The notes below the pieces were generated by a model, which was not told where the DNA came from, searched no databases, and saw only the letters and a list, made by a program, of their open reading frames with translations. The position numbers and the translations under genes were made by a program. Shown piece by piece: positions 11,200 to 22,952 of a stretch of DNA of 64,000 nt. The stretch covers positions 39,119,469-39,183,468 of the forward strand of contig OZ020485.1 of assembly GCA_963971405.1 (NCBI GenBank), written 5' to 3'. How positions within the stretch are numbered: the stretch's first letter is position 1; each line of letters starts with the position of its first letter. This stretch comes from Psococerastis gibbosa. Lineage: Eukaryota > Arthropoda > Insecta > Psocodea > Psocidae.

Positions 11200-11860
11200 T
11201 AACAGAGACCCCTACAGTTGCAGAAAGTGTTGGATTATTTTCAGTATATTCACGCCAACGTCATTATTTTTGAAGATGTACTGTACAAGCCTGAAAATTC
11301 TGGTTAGTTATGATGAAAATTTGGGTTCGTGCGTGTAATAGGGAATAGGGTGCACTGTGAAAAGGATGGAGTTTTTAATTTGTGTTTTCCTTAGCTTAAG
11401 ACTTGTCTGATCATTGATATTAAATGAAATAAGTATAACTCACAGTAATAGATCAATGATCATGTGATCGCGACCTAAATTGAATTTTATTCCAATTTGA
11501 ATGTACCTATAACTGGCATACAACATCATAAGCATATGCATTTATCATTCATATAAATTAATAAGTAACATTGATCATATTTTGTATTTTGTATAATAAT
11601 TCATCTTAACCTTATGCAATATTCCCTAGTTTCATTTTAAATTAAAGGTGCCGTCTTTAACAATATACATCAAGCGAAGTCCTATTCTAATATTATTTTA
11701 ACCACAGTTTCTACATACAGTTTACATATGTAGGTACTGTAGATGTTCACTTTGTTTATGTAGAATCTTTAACAAATGGGTTCTTTACAACTCAGCATGT
11801 AGTTCAATAAGTTTTTAACGCAATGAAACATTAATTTGTCGGGACATATAGATACACAAA
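11200..11860. other. No gene recognised
   Basis: AT-rich. ATCATTGATATT and GATCAATGATCATG near 11410 and 11452 form a weak inverted pair resembling the core of family D elements, perhaps an old remnant. Confidence 0.4.
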
Positions 11861-11863
11861 AAA

Positions 11864-12160
11864 CAAAACTTAGTGTTTTATAAAAACTTGTTAAAACTAG
11901 GTATAACCCAAATTAGTAAAACCCAAAATAATTGTTAAAAAATTAATTTTGTCTAAGGAACCCACTAGTGTTAGTATAAAACCCTGAGCGCTTTCGGCAA
12001 GAACTGCCATCTACAGAGGGAAACTCACTAGCACAGTTACACCTTATCTGCGATTTGAGACTTGCTCAAATCGAGGAGAAGATGCGTTAGTTTTTATAAA
12101 ACACTAAGTTTTTATTTTTTGTTTATTAAAATGAAATACCACGAAGTCACGAGTAATTTA
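11864..12160. mobile_element. Fold-back family K copy 1
   Basis: AAAACTTAGTGTTTTATAAA near 11865 is the inverted complement of a stretch at about 12090-12112, enclosing ~225 bp. The copy continues to CACGAAGTCACGAGTAAT near 12158. Related copies are at 51990-52165 (partial) and 63803-64000 (runs off the window). The interior carries the hammerhead-like motif at 11982-12020. Confidence 0.65.
11982..12020 (-). ncRNA. Hammerhead-like RNA motif in family K (candidate)
   Basis: On the minus strand: stem I CCCU, core CUGUAGA (one change from CUGANGA), an extra U, stem II GGC...GCC, then GAAA, a self-complementary AGCGCU, C at the cleavage position, and AGGG closing stem I. The order of parts matches a type I hammerhead ribozyme except for the inserted U and the changed core base. 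A stem III without a loop would need two molecules to pair, as is known for some Penelope-like and retrozyme hammerheads. Activity is unknown. Confidence 0.4.
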
Positions 12161-12172
12161 ATTTTTTTCTAG

Positions 12173-12392
12173 GACATGTAGAGTAGTGGTACGGACTCTG
12201 ACTTTCACCCGAAAGGTTGTTGGTTCGAGTCCCACACTTGCTACATTTTCTGGCCAATGCTTCGGAGGGCATGTAAAGGAGGCGGTCCCGGGCCTTTCTA
12301 GTTGAGTGTACGAGTCTACGAGAAGGCTTTATAGTCCCAACTCCACTAGGTTGGTTCAGTAATAGAACAAAAAAGTTCTTATTAATTTATAG
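12173..12392 (+). mobile_element. SINE-B copy 3
   Basis: Well-preserved copy. The head is GGACATGTAGAGTAGTGG, the B box GGTTCGAGTCC, and the body ends in an AT-rich tail. It lies immediately downstream of the family K copy. Confidence 0.85.
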
Positions 12393-13439
12393 TTATGGCA
12401 ATAAAAGAGGATCAGTATGCATCGGCCTCCAAATAGTAACTTACTGCAACATGTGCTGTACTAGGGTAAGAATCTGCAAATCACAGATTAAAGTCCATGA
12501 ATAATCTCTTGTCAGAAAAATTACAGACAACATATCTTTCCAATGGAGGGCAATGGGTCCCAACTCTCGTGAAAAGAGTTTTTTTACATTTTCACATTTT
12601 TATTGCGCAATCAAAATTTCAATCTGATTCTCACAAAGAATTTATAGCGTGCAATAAATTTTTTTATATCAAAAAAGGGGGGAAAGTAAAGGTCTTTGGG
12701 AATATGATATTTCAGTGAGCATTTTTATAATGGAGAAGTATTGTAAATACGATTGTATCTTATATAATGTTGTATTGTGTTATTTTCTATTGTGGTGATC
12801 CGTTATGTCTTCGATTGAGAACTTCCCATCCTTACGCTTCATTAGTTTTTAAATAAATCTAAAAGGTTTCAATTTGTTTGTATTCTTTTATACCATTTGA
12901 GCTGTCTAGATGGGGCTTTGTTCTTAGTATTACTATTGTGCGATGGAGAGTGAAAGTGGATGGCACGTTCACGATGAGTGCCATTTGATCTGGCCCCCCA
13001 GACTTAAGCATCTGGGGTGCACTGATGCTAGTGAAGGTTGGGCGCTAGTAGTCCAACTTGCTGCTATAGCGAGATTTGCAGAAGCAATAGATCTCAATTG
13101 CGGCTTGGGTCCCGACTCCAAGTTCATAGATACACACATACATACATAGTATTAGCAAGAGAAATACTTGGCCAACGAATGGCAATGGGCAGAATAAACA
13201 ATAATATTCCATGGAATGAAAAACTCTCCCAAACCTATTGCAATAATAATGCATAGCCCCACATTAGGTGGGCTACCGTGACAAGTTAAAATATAATACA
13301 GTAAATACCTTCCTAAAACCAAAGAAAGAATTATCGAGCCATATGTGTTCCTTTCTTTAATAGAAGAAGAAGTCTCCACAGTCTTGCATGGTAGTAGTAG
13401 TAGTAGTGTTCGTCGGTTAATAACGACTTAGGCCTCATA
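12393..13439. other. No gene recognised
   Basis: Contains several overlapping short frames on both strands (12943-13379) but no recognisable protein. A CATACATACATA run near 13136 and a preceding GGGTCCCGACTCC hint at another decayed tRNA-derived repeat, not demonstrated. Confidence 0.35.
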
Positions 13440-13690
13440 TTTGGGCCCATAGAGTGACCCCGACTTGACTCTCCTACGCCAGCCCATAGAACAGTAGACC
13501 TCCTGATTATAGTGCATTCCAAACCACTTGGGAAACACAGTGAAGTCACACGATTAGTTCGGAGGTGACCAGGACAAGTCCTACCATGTTTCCCCTCCGG
13601 CACTGTGCACACGACCAAGTTATCTGCAGCTTTGAACCTGCTCTGGTCCGCTGGATTCAACTTGGTATGGCGGCCAGTCTCTTGCATGGT
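13440..13690 (-). mobile_element. SINE-H partial copy
   Basis: The conserved block ACCTCCTGATTATAGTG to the GTGCACAC region is present at 13497-13687, but the AAC-tailed end is lost or diverged. The preceding segment with CTACGCCAGCCCATAG is not shared with other copies. Confidence 0.65.
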
Positions 13691-14149
13691 AAGTTTGGTT
13701 ATATTTAAATAAAAACCAGGAATAACCGGAGACCTTATTAAGAATTTAATTATCTGCAAAAAAAACGCATACAATTTTCCCATTTTCCAGTAGATTTAAC
13801 AATTTTGCGATCCTCAGACAAGTGATGACCAAGTCAAAGAAAAAAGGTACTATATTTAAAGCGAAGCCAAGGTAAGTTAGGGCGTGCGGTCTCTTCGTTT
13901 TTCGAATGGGTCTTATAAGGCTTTGAATTAGCAATTAATTATCAGAGCCTTGAAATGTGCTTCCTGTCTTGCCTTGACCTCCAAAATATGAATTGGGGGC
14001 AGGACGCATCACCTATAGCTGTCATCTCTGTAACCTGTTTCCAAATTTATTTGCTACCTAAAACTTACTGTGCTAATAAACAATTTCAGAATGTTTTATA
14101 ACTAAGCCGATTTAGTCACCAAACTTATGTATAATTTTAATAATTTCCT
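13691..14149. other. No gene recognised
   Basis: Unassigned sequence between SINE-H and repeat J. Confidence 0.4.
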
Positions 14150-14380
14150 GAAGGACTTTTTATGGGCCTAGGTCTACTTAGTGGTCCCTTGTCTAATTCC
14201 AACGACCCCATGGATTTCGGGCATTATTTTTATTGTTTCTGTATGCATTTTTGGCCATTGGCAAACTAGTATAATGCCCTCGATGTAAACCTACACCGAC
14301 TACAAGCGATAAAGGACCAGTTGAGACAAGCTTACCATTGACGCAATGACACAGGCGAAAGCATGACTTAACCAAGTACA
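14150..14380 (+). repeat. Repeat J copy 1
   Basis: Begins CCTGAAGGACTTTTTATGG, continues through CCAACGACCCCATGGATTTC and TTTGGCCATTGGCAAACTAG, and ends near CATGACTTAACCAAGTACA. Related copies are at 14545-14662, 39372-39850 (-), 46211-46880 and 59093-59345. No tRNA boxes are visible. In several copies the reverse strand has an open frame containing NGKLVS and SLPMAK. The element type is unknown. Confidence 0.7.
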
Positions 14381-14544
14381 CATACGAGTCTAATATGTAT
14401 CATTGCATTCACAACACTGGGCTGCTAATTTCCAATATTTGGTATTTAAATACTTTTTTTGCTATTGAATTTGTTTTTAATGGATTTATTGACACCGATT
14501 GCACCGCACCCCGTGCTAATGACTGTATGGATATACGAATATTA

Positions 14545-14662
14545 TTGGTATTGTTTCCGGATGAATTTAAGGCCATTGGCAAGCTGGTATACGTCCTCGA
14601 TGTCAACCTACACCAGCAACAAGCGACAATGGACAAGTTAAGACAAACTTACTATTGAATAA
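14545..14662 (+). repeat. Repeat J partial copy 2
   Basis: Shares GGCCATTGGCAAGCTGGTAT through CGACAATGGACAAG with the other J copies, while the part before 14545 is diverged. With copy 1 it forms a head-to-tail pair about 400 bp apart. Confidence 0.6.
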
Positions 14663-14807
14663 TAGGCTACTTGGCAATTTTTGAAAACATATTTTAATGC
14701 ATTAGTAGATTTATTTTGTACAGCTTTAGAAAAAATCTAAGAAAACGTTATTTAGCAAGGGAAATAATATTTTTCCTCATCAATTTAAGTTTAATGGTTA
14801 AAAAGGG

Positions 14808-14910
14808 AGTTACGTGACTCCTGAATGTGACGTCATTGTGAGGCCGGGGATTAGTCCCCAGTAGGGGAACTACTAGCAGTTCTATTTGTAGTGACGTCGA
14901 TGTGACGTCA
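14808..14910. promoter_or_regulatory. Cluster of CRE-type TGACGTCA sites
   Basis: Two 8-bp palindromes TGACGTCA (14828 and 14901) and one GTGACGTCG (14890) occur within about 75 bp, with TTACGTGACTCC just before them. These are known CREB/ATF-type binding sites. No promoter, gene start or conservation supports function. The segment could also be the arms of an unrecognised MITE, since many elements here carry GACGT in their ends. Confidence 0.25.
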
Positions 14911-15193
14911 TTTTCTTGGACTCCAATATTTACTGGCGTTCTGTTCTTGCAATCCTGAGTTGAAAACAACAACCAACCATATACCACCAACCAACATCAA
15001 GCATTTATAAATTTTTTAACATTCACAATTTTTCCATGCAAAAATACATTGTATTATTGTTAAACTATTCTTCTTATTCATCAAATTCCTCTTCTAGCTA
15101 AGATAGGCGACCATCACAGCAAATTTAGTCATGATTACTATACTAAGATATTGTAATGCACTGGATTTCCATTGCCTTCTGCATTCTTATGCC

Positions 15194-16256
15194 CAGAGGC
15201 GGACACAGCGACCGGCACTGGGGGCAATTGCCCCCCCCCCCTCCCTTTGGAAGGCAGTTATATTGTTTGCCTCTAAAATCCAAGTGTTAACTGCACTCAA
15301 AATGCGGAAAACCCCACTATTTTAGCCCTATTTTGTGAAAAATTCTCCCGGGGGGACCCCCTTGTGCACAATTTTATTAATTCCCTGTAAAATAGAAACC
15401 TTATTGCTCTGAAAATGAGTAAAACCCAAATATTTCAGACCTATTTTTCAAAACAAAATCTCTCAAGTGTTAATTGCACTCAAAATGCGTAAAACCCCAC
15501 TATTTTAGCCTTATTTTTTTTAAAAATTCTCCCGGGGGGACCCCCTTGTGCACAATTTTATTAATTCCCTGTAATATAGAAACCTTATTGCTCTGAAAAT
15601 GAGTAAAACCCAAATATTTCTGACCTATTTTTCAAAACAAAATCTCTCAAGTGTTAATTGCACTCAAAATGCGTAAAACCCCACTATTTTAGCCTTATTT
15701 TTTTAAAAATTCTCCCGGGGGGACCCCCTTGTGCACAATTTTATTAATTCCCTGTAATATAGAAACCTTATTGCTCTGAAAATGAGTAAAACCCAAATAT
15801 TTCAGACCTATTTTTCAAAACAAAAATCTCTCAAGTGTTAATTAACTGCACTCAAAATGCATAAACCCCCACTATTTTAGCCCTATTTTTTTAAAAATTC
15901 TCCCGGGGGCGACCCCCGGGTCCTCCTTGTGCACCATTTTATTAATTCCCTGTAATATACGAGTAGAAACCCTATTGCTCTGAAAATGAGTAAACCCCAA
16001 TATTTCAAGTTTTTTCTCCCGGGGGAGACCCCCGGGCCCCCCATGCCCATTCTCCGAACCCTCTGGCTCATGCGCAAAGGCCACTAAGGTCATTAATGTT
16101 AAAGCCGCTTACGTCCATGAGAATGGCTTTCCCCATTTTATACACTTTTATGAAAATGGGTGGAGTGGCACCAAATTATACACCGCCCCTTCGAAAACCT
16201 ATCGTTACGCTACTGACAAGTGCCTTCCCCTTTCATGAGGTCTGGGACCGCCTCTG
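15194..16256. mobile_element. hAT-like non-autonomous element (1,063 bp) carrying a tandem array
   Basis: The exact 8-bp direct repeat CTTATGCC sits at 15186-15193 and 16257-16264. The ends are CAGAGGCGG... and ...CCGCCTCTG. Both features are the hallmark of hAT superfamily insertion. There is no transposase frame. Most of the element is the ~184-bp tandem array. The right part (about 16075-16256) matches 21180-21400 closely, so the two elements are related. Removing the element restores a continuous GCATT-CTTATGCC-GTTGC sequence. Confidence 0.9.
15281..16045. repeat. Tandem repeat, ~184-bp unit, about four copies
   Basis: CAAGTGTTAAxTGCACTCAAA recurs at 15281, 15464, 15648 and 15832, giving spacings of 183, 184 and 184 bp. 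Each unit also contains TCCCGGGGGGACCCCC, a strong palindromic G/C block, and two AAAACCC-type segments. The array is wholly inside the hAT-like element, so it has been amplified within a mobile sequence. Confidence 0.9.
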
Positions 16257-16264
16257 CTTATGCC

Positions 16265-18191
16265 GTTGCTTCTTCATTGAGTTCCTCCACCTTCGGGGCC
16301 AGTTTCCTAACCCCAGGACAAATGAGTGCCCTGCACAGAAGAGACCGTGTTTTTCGCTTATACCCGCTCAAACTCGGTCCCCTATCAGTTCAGTCGCCAC
16401 TTCGCGCTTCCTTCTTTACCACGAGGATGCACAGATTGGGGATTTTCGCGTCTTCACCACTGAGACCATAAGCCATTAATCAGAAGCTCAGCTACTTTGA
16501 AGATCTATAAGCTATCTATAATCTATCTTATCTAGCATATTTTATTTTGTTACAACTATCAAGTAGCCTATTATAGCAGGCATAAGTATGACTGCCAAGT
16601 TCATGTCCGAGTCTTTTGGCTAGCTTTACCACGAAATACAAAATTTCAGCACGGCCGGAAAAGAACAAAATACATATGAGAGGTCAAATTGGTGGTGGTG
16701 GAGAGGCATCCCGTGTGACTTGGCCAAATTGAAATTGATGGACTGATTGAATTTGATTGAGAGAATGCTTTTGTAGCAAGTCAGACAATGCTTTTCCCAT
16801 TTTACGATTTCCCCCGAACCTCCAACACTTTCCCTTCGAGTGTGACATTGTATGTGCCGTCCACAGCAATTTGGTTTTCTGCATTTACTTTAGTCACTAA
16901 TTACACTCACAAGGGTGTTGCCTTTCCGTATACCAATGGCTTCATCACAGAGCATTTCAAGATTCATTTCAAGGTACTAGAACGGTTTGCGTGACTTTAG
17001 TAAAAATTGGAAGCAATCGTCACCGTCTTTGGAATTGTTGGCATAATGACGAATAATCAGAGTACCTAATTAATGTTTCACGGGTTATATTTTCTAACAT
17101 TTATTCGATCAAAGAAATATTTGGAATTCTTCTGTTGAAGTATGCGATTTCAATATTCAAGTATGTAATAGGCGGATTGAGTTCACATAATAGCAGAAAT
17201 TTTCTAATATTTTTTTAACAAAGCAGGCCTGTGTAGGTATTTGGGGTAAGTTAATTTATACAATTTGTGTTATGACATACAATATAAATAGAAGCTCTCT
17301 AATAGTGCGGACTATTTAGCAGTCTGATTTACAACTTACTATTATAACGCAATTTCATTCTATGTGCCTATTCTAATTTAAGTGCAAAAATGCAAATTTA
17401 TACAAAAGCTTGTATTTTTATGCATTTTTCGTGTCGTTTTAATGTCTCTGGGGCTGGGTTGTGAACCGAGGAATTAAATAATTTAGTAAAAAATGCCCAG
17501 ATTTTTTTTTTGCTTCGTTTTCAAAATATTTCAAAATCTCTGCCTGACCAGTTTTTCCCCAGTTAAACCAGATAAAGCTTATGTAAACGAGTTTAAATGA
17601 AAATATACTGCCAGTTTAGTGTAAGAAAGGGCCATTGGCCCTAACTACGCTGTTCAATAAAGACGATTTATTCTTCTTCTTATTATTATTATTATTTAGG
17701 TGCCTACCTGCGAACCTTTTAACGGCACAAAAGATCAGTTACACTTCACGCTATCACCATATAATATTTCCTGTATTTCATCATTACATGACAGTGCCAA
17801 AGAATTTCTGTTCAAAAAAGATGTCTCCATATCAAGCAGTATAGTATATTCAGCATACGGCATGAAATATTGAAGAATAACATCTTGAACTTTCAACAAT
17901 CATTTCGACTTCAGGACTTGAAAATTATATTTAGATCTCTCAAACATCTCTGCCGTATCTTCTAACTTTCTTATACACTTCAATTCACTTTCAAATCAGT
18001 TTGACTTGTTAGTAAAGTATTCCTTTCTTTAAAAATAAAAATAAAATGAGTACAATAGAGTGAATAGACCTATGCTGTGAAATATTGGTCTTAAGGTCGT
18101 AAGCGATTTGTTACTGTATTTTCTTCTGCTTACGATTTTCACAATACCGTCAACACCAGAGGATTGAAATGTCAACAGAAGTATTGCTTGC
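16265..18191. other. No gene recognised
   Basis: The first 215 bp are relatively GC-rich, with overlapping frames in two phases on the plus strand (to 16479), but no protein family was recognised. The rest is AT-rich. Confidence 0.4.
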
Positions 18192-18194
18192 TCA

Positions 18195-18337
18195 GGCGGG
18201 GATTCCACCAACGTCAATAGTGATAATTAATGTGACGTGGTTGACGTGGTAGCAGACATTTTTAGTATGTCTTTAATGTCTGCTACCACGTCAAAACTAC
18301 ATTTACTATCACTATTGACGTTAGTGGAATCCCCGAC
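18195..18337. mobile_element. PIF/Harbinger-like MITE, family D copy (143 bp)
   Basis: TCA is duplicated at 18192-18194 and 18338-18340. The arms read GGGGATTCCACCAACGTCAA and the near complement. The centre is TTGACGTGGTAGCAGACAT plus its complement. Its arms are like those of 44088-44565 while its core is like 8871-9032. Confidence 0.85.
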
Positions 18338-18340
18338 TCA

Positions 18341-18814
18341 GACTACTTGGTGGACAATTATTATTAACATTATCATGTGGCGTGAAACAAGGATGTTCTA
18401 TATAAACTGGATACGTAGCTTGGAACTATTACTATAAGCTAAATATACATGAGAATTTTTCTGATTCAGGATTCAGGCAGCCATTTGCATTGATACCTTT
18501 TTTGCATATTTTCTTAGCCTCTCCCTTTGTAGAACTCATTTTTTTTAAATATTTTTAACAATTTTAAATAATTTTCAAAATACAGTTTAAAAAATATAGC
18601 CTTTCCCGTTGTAGATTTCATTTCTAAAAATAATTTCTAAAGCTTTAAAAGATTGTAATTTTAAGCATGATTTACCAGTTTAATGATTAAAGTTATCATT
18701 TGATATCAAAAAAGCAAATTTAATCAAATTCATAAGTAATAATGAAGATAGTTTGAATTTTGGAAACAATTCAAATGGCTGGGGGAATCCTGTCGACTGT
18801 TGCAAGTCCATATT
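18341..18814. other. No gene recognised
   Basis: Very AT-rich. Nothing was recognised. Confidence 0.45.
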
Positions 18815-19045
18815 TTTATATGTCCATGGCGCGAGGACAATTCGAATTTCTCGACAACACTCCTCCAGTCATCTCAGTTTTGTATAGCCCCCCACAACTC
18901 CCAACTCGCGGAGGTCAGTTTTCAACTCAACCTTCCAGCTTTTTCAGCCAGTCTTCTTCCTGTCATGCTTGCTTTGTACATCATTTTCGGCATGCGGTCG
19001 TCTGACATTCTTACGACGTGTCCCAGCCATGTTATGCGATGAACT
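18815..19045 (-). pseudogene. RTE-like reverse transcriptase C-terminal fragment
   Basis: The minus strand reads HRITWLGHVVRMSDDRMPK, the typical post-RT segment of RTE-type elements. After one frameshift and stops it continues as DLRELGVVGGYTKLR and LEECCREIRIVLAPW. This matches the order of conserved blocks at the end of these proteins. The upstream RT core is not present. Truncated and frameshifted, hence dead. Confidence 0.75.
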
Positions 19046-19410
19046 TCGTAACAGTAGATTTGTATACCAACAAGCATAAACTTACACAAAATTGTGTAAA
19101 GCCCAATTTGCCTCGCTCCCCTCCATTCCCCACACCACTTTAAAGCCGTCAATTGGAAAATCATGGAGCTAATGTGAAAAGGAAATTCCTCAGGGAGATG
19201 AAAATTATTCAGGCATGACTGAAAAGTCAGCTATTGTACTGGGAAATCATGGGTGACAAAAGTCAACGTGTCACGGGTACGGCTGCGGTCCGCGCGTTCC
19301 CGCTTGTTAATGTTTACGTATCCAATGACAACGCCAGTCTAAATCTGTGATGTCGGCTATGGCAAATCAATTGTATTTTTAATCGACTCATTTTGCACAT
19401 GCCTAATATA

Positions 19411-19600
19411 GCGACGTCGGTGGCAAGGTGGTAGCGTGCTTCTACTTGTGCAAGTCTCTGCACACCTTGCGATCGGAGACGTGTCGTAACTCTGCACAAG
19501 TACCTATTAGGTTACTTAGTGAGGCGTTTGAAGAGGCTAATCGGATGCATTCATTTAATTGTTTGTACGCGATTAACCTTTTATAAATAAATAAAAATGA
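19411..19600 (+). mobile_element. SINE-A copy 2
   Basis: Best-preserved copy, running from GCGACGTCGGTGGCAAGG to CGCGATTAACCTTTTATAAA, with an AAATAAATAAAAA tail. The A box lies at GGCAAGGTGGTAGCG. Confidence 0.8.
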
Positions 19601-20334
19601 AGCTTATAGTTTTCAGATAAACGCACTCGAACATAAGAAGTCTGAACTTTTTTCGTTGATGTACTGCGAAGAAAGAATTCATGGATCAACTGAAGGGCAC
19701 AGGAGCTTGAACGTACCAATAACTGAAGAGGAAGGCGCAGGACCGAGAGAGCTGGAGAATGAAATGCAGTGAGTTGCTGCCAACCAATCGTAGAGATTGT
19801 GACCTCAGAATAAGACCGATTTTCATATGAATTTTATTCTCGGACTGATCACGCTACTGTTAGATAAACTCTAAAATAGATCAGCGTTTCAGGAATGCTA
19901 TGGTGCAGTTTTCACAATATCTTAAAAAAATTATAGTTAAATACCCTTTGGCTTCTATACGCTTCAATTTCAGCATATGATATGAGCTGGGTAATTGAAA
20001 TGACAGCACCAAAAAGTAATAATACCCTATAACATTATGTATGAAGTAGTGTTTTTCAAGTTGGAGGGACCAAATCTTAACAGCTCACTTCTTCGAAAAT
20101 TAACTAACAAATAGAAGCTGGCCGATTTTTTGGTGATCCACGTAAACTACGTTCCAAATCCTCATGAGCGATGGTGGGAACCGCCCTCACCAGAAATTCC
20201 AAGAGCTTGTGTCAAATTATTCAAAGAACGAAAAACAGTCTCTTGAGATGCCTGCAAGCTTATATATAAGTTGTAAGCAATTCACTGGTCTAATGATGCC
20301 AATCTCCTTTTCCATCATTCTCTTCTCCTTAGAA
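19601..20334. other. No gene recognised
   Basis: No recognisable coding or repeat content. Confidence 0.4.
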
Positions 20335-20775
20335 TATCGAATTGATTGGCTTGTCTGCAATCCGATACATAAGTTGTCAATAAACATTTTATATTTAATA
20401 TTGCCTTTGCAACGTTTTTATTCGCTGGCCACTGTGTTAAATGTATACCTATATAATTTGTCAGTAAACATTTTATATTTAATATTGCCCTTGCAACGTT
20501 TTTATTCACTGGCCGCCGTGTAAAATTTTCGCTTCAAATATCGATTGATTGGCTTGTCTGTAATCCGATACATAATTTGTCTCTAAACATTTTATATTTT
20601 ATTTTACCTTGCAACGTTTTTATTCGTTGGCCACCGTGTTGAATTTTCGCTTAGTATATCGATTGATTGGTTTGTCTGCAATCCGATACAGCTGTCAATA
20701 AATATTTTATATAATTATAATATTGCCTTTGCAACGTTTTTATTCACTGGCCACCGTGTTTAATTTTCGCTAAAA
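20335..20775. repeat. Tandem repeat, ~120-bp unit, four copies
   Basis: GCAACGTTTTTATTC recurs at 20409, 20493, 20611 and 20731. The full unit also has ATTGATTGGCTTGTCTGCAA, CGATACAT and TTATATTT. The first interval is 84 bp because that unit lacks the ATTGATTGG part. The open frame at 20164-20523 is carried by this repeat and is not a gene. Confidence 0.85.
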
Positions 20776-21061
20776 TACTTCGAAGAACGTAAAGTGACAC
20801 GTCCTGCGGGTTGTGGCGCGGTTATTGCCAGCCCATTATTCGGAAATTACGGCATGGATTAGAGGATGTACACGTTCAGCGTTCGGGTTTGCCGCTCCAG
20901 CGCTCCCTGTTCATTAGAGTGACATGCGGTCCCAGAACTGTTGTTACTACCCCCAGCCCACCTTTCTTCCCGAGTTCTCATACGCCTCTCTAATTATCTC
21001 ACGAGAGACTTTAACCAACACCGGAAACTGATGATTTCAGTTTCATAGCTGCTGCAATTAA
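20776..21061. other. Unassigned GC-richer sequence
   Basis: A 60-codon frame with no recognisable domain. It lies between a tandem repeat and a MITE. Confidence 0.35.
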
Positions 21062-21601
21062 GGCGGCTATTCCATCTGTCAATAATCCGTCATTTGTGCA
21101 TGAATAATAAGTCACTACCAGGCGCAAATCTACCGGGGGTTGCCCATAAGGTTCCTCAAAATGCGTAAAACACCACTATTTCAGTCATGGTTCATGCGCA
21201 GCAAAGGACACTAAGGTCATTAATTTAAAAGCTACATACGTCCATGAGAACGGCTTACCCCATTTTATACACTTTTATGAAAATGGTTGGAGGGGTGCCA
21301 AATTATACACCGCCCCCTTCGAAAACCTATCGTTACGCCACTGGCATGTGCCTCCCCCTTTTAAGAGGTCTCGGACCCCCTCTGATTATATTGGCAATTT
21401 TTTTGCATTTCATCTTTTTTATTAGTATTTAATCTTAGCCCCCTAATTGGCCTCATTCTAGATCCGCGCCTGGTCACTACCATATTATAACTTAATTTAT
21501 AATAGATAAGTTCAGTATCTACATAATAATCTCCTTAAAACAAACGTCTAATCAATTTTTGATGTTCAAATGACGGATTATTGCCAGATGGAATAGCCGC
21601 C
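21062..21601. mobile_element. Family D-like MITE (178 bp) split by a hAT-like element
   Basis: Ends GGCGGCTATTCCATCTGTCA and the near complement TGCCAGATGGAATAGCCGCC. The arms (AATAATCCGTCATTTG) match 60777-61164. The flanking bases are TAA and AAA, so the duplication is imperfect. The element is interrupted at 21119-21472. Confidence 0.75.
21119..21472. mobile_element. hAT-like MITE (354 bp) nested in a family D-like MITE
   Basis: The exact 8-bp duplication GTCACTAC lies at 21111-21118 and 21473-21480. The ends are CAGGCGCAAATCTA and the complement of CAGGCGCGGATCTA. The interior resembles the right part of 15194-16256 (TTTTATACACTTTTATGAAA). The nesting shows it arrived after its host. Confidence 0.9.
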
Positions 21602-22952
21602 AAAGCAATTTCTATGTTTTCGATATACACTCGCACTTGACGCGACACACTATTATTAAACCTCCATTCGGTATTCACATGTTTCGAACACATTTGCGTG
21701 ATTGGACGAATCAAATTACAATCAATAGTTGCTACTAAATAACCTGATTACTCTAGACCAGTGGGTCTACGATAACGTTTAGTATTAACTTATCCTTGGG
21801 GACTGGGGTTAAAAACGTAAACAAATACATTTTGAAAAACACTTTGGCCCTGATTGCGACTCGAATATTTATTCTATCCAATATTCATTCGATCGAAGAA
21901 ATGTTTGGAATGTTTATGTTGAAGTATATGAATTGAATCTGAATTTAGGCAGACTTCCCAATTTTTCTTACACCCATATTTATTGGATCCGAGTGTAAAA
22001 TAGGAGGGGATGGATATATTTTTATATCTGTGTAATAGAGACTGGATGACATGTCGGCCATCGATTTGTGCGAAGCAATTTTCCAGAAAAAAAAACAGAC
22101 TTAATTTTATTTCATTTTGACTGTGACGTAATAGCTGCACTTGATAAATTTTTGAATAATTCTCAGTGGCAACCCTTTAATAAGATATTTAAAAATAATA
22201 GCTTTTTAACACAGCAGATCGCCTACATGCTGTATAATACGGTATATATGCTTATGAAATATGTTATATTTTTATAAATTAGTTGTGAACTTATGGATAT
22301 TTTTATTAGAAATCATTGAAGTTTCAAATAAAATCCTTATTAAAATATTTACCAAAAAAATACATAATAACAGTTTCAAAGGGATATTACTAGAGAATTT
22401 GTCAAAGAAAGCCATTCCAAGCTTTTCTTTTGGGCCATTACTCAACTTTTCTGGATGAATAGAAAGTGACGCTGAGCTGCGATGTCTCAACAAGTAACAA
22501 GCCCAATATCTTTGTGTATTGTGCTCCAATGCCTATCAAAACGGCCTTTTCTTTTTGTGCCTGGAAATTTCATTATAAGAAAAGCACAGCATGAATTTTT
22601 CGTAACAATAATTACATCAGCTTTTTCTCTAGTCTCATTCTTCTTGAAATTTCCGACCTAAAGGTTTAGGAGCAATTTTCTTAAAAGCTGAGGCAGGATT
22701 TTACCGTAATTGATGATTTTTCATTCTGTAGTAAGAAAATGGTGTCAACCACTGTCACTTAACAACATTTCATTCTTTTCAATATTTTTCTTTGGTTAAC
22801 ACTTCTTAGTCTTTTTGGCATGCTCTTAAAGGTGTAGCATACATTTAAAGTAATTTGAACCTGAGTCAAGTTATTTATAAGATTCGATGCAGGAGGTTAC
22901 TTCCTACGTCTAACTTAAATGTTTAAACCTGTACTTAACTAAACTACAGTAC
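21602..22952. other. No gene recognised
   Basis: AT-rich. Several 60-90 codon frames occur, with no motifs and overlapping on both strands. Confidence 0.4.

Noticed and set aside
13331-13783. 150-codon minus-strand frame
   Set aside because: Mostly SINE-H sequence with an AGT repeat; no domain.
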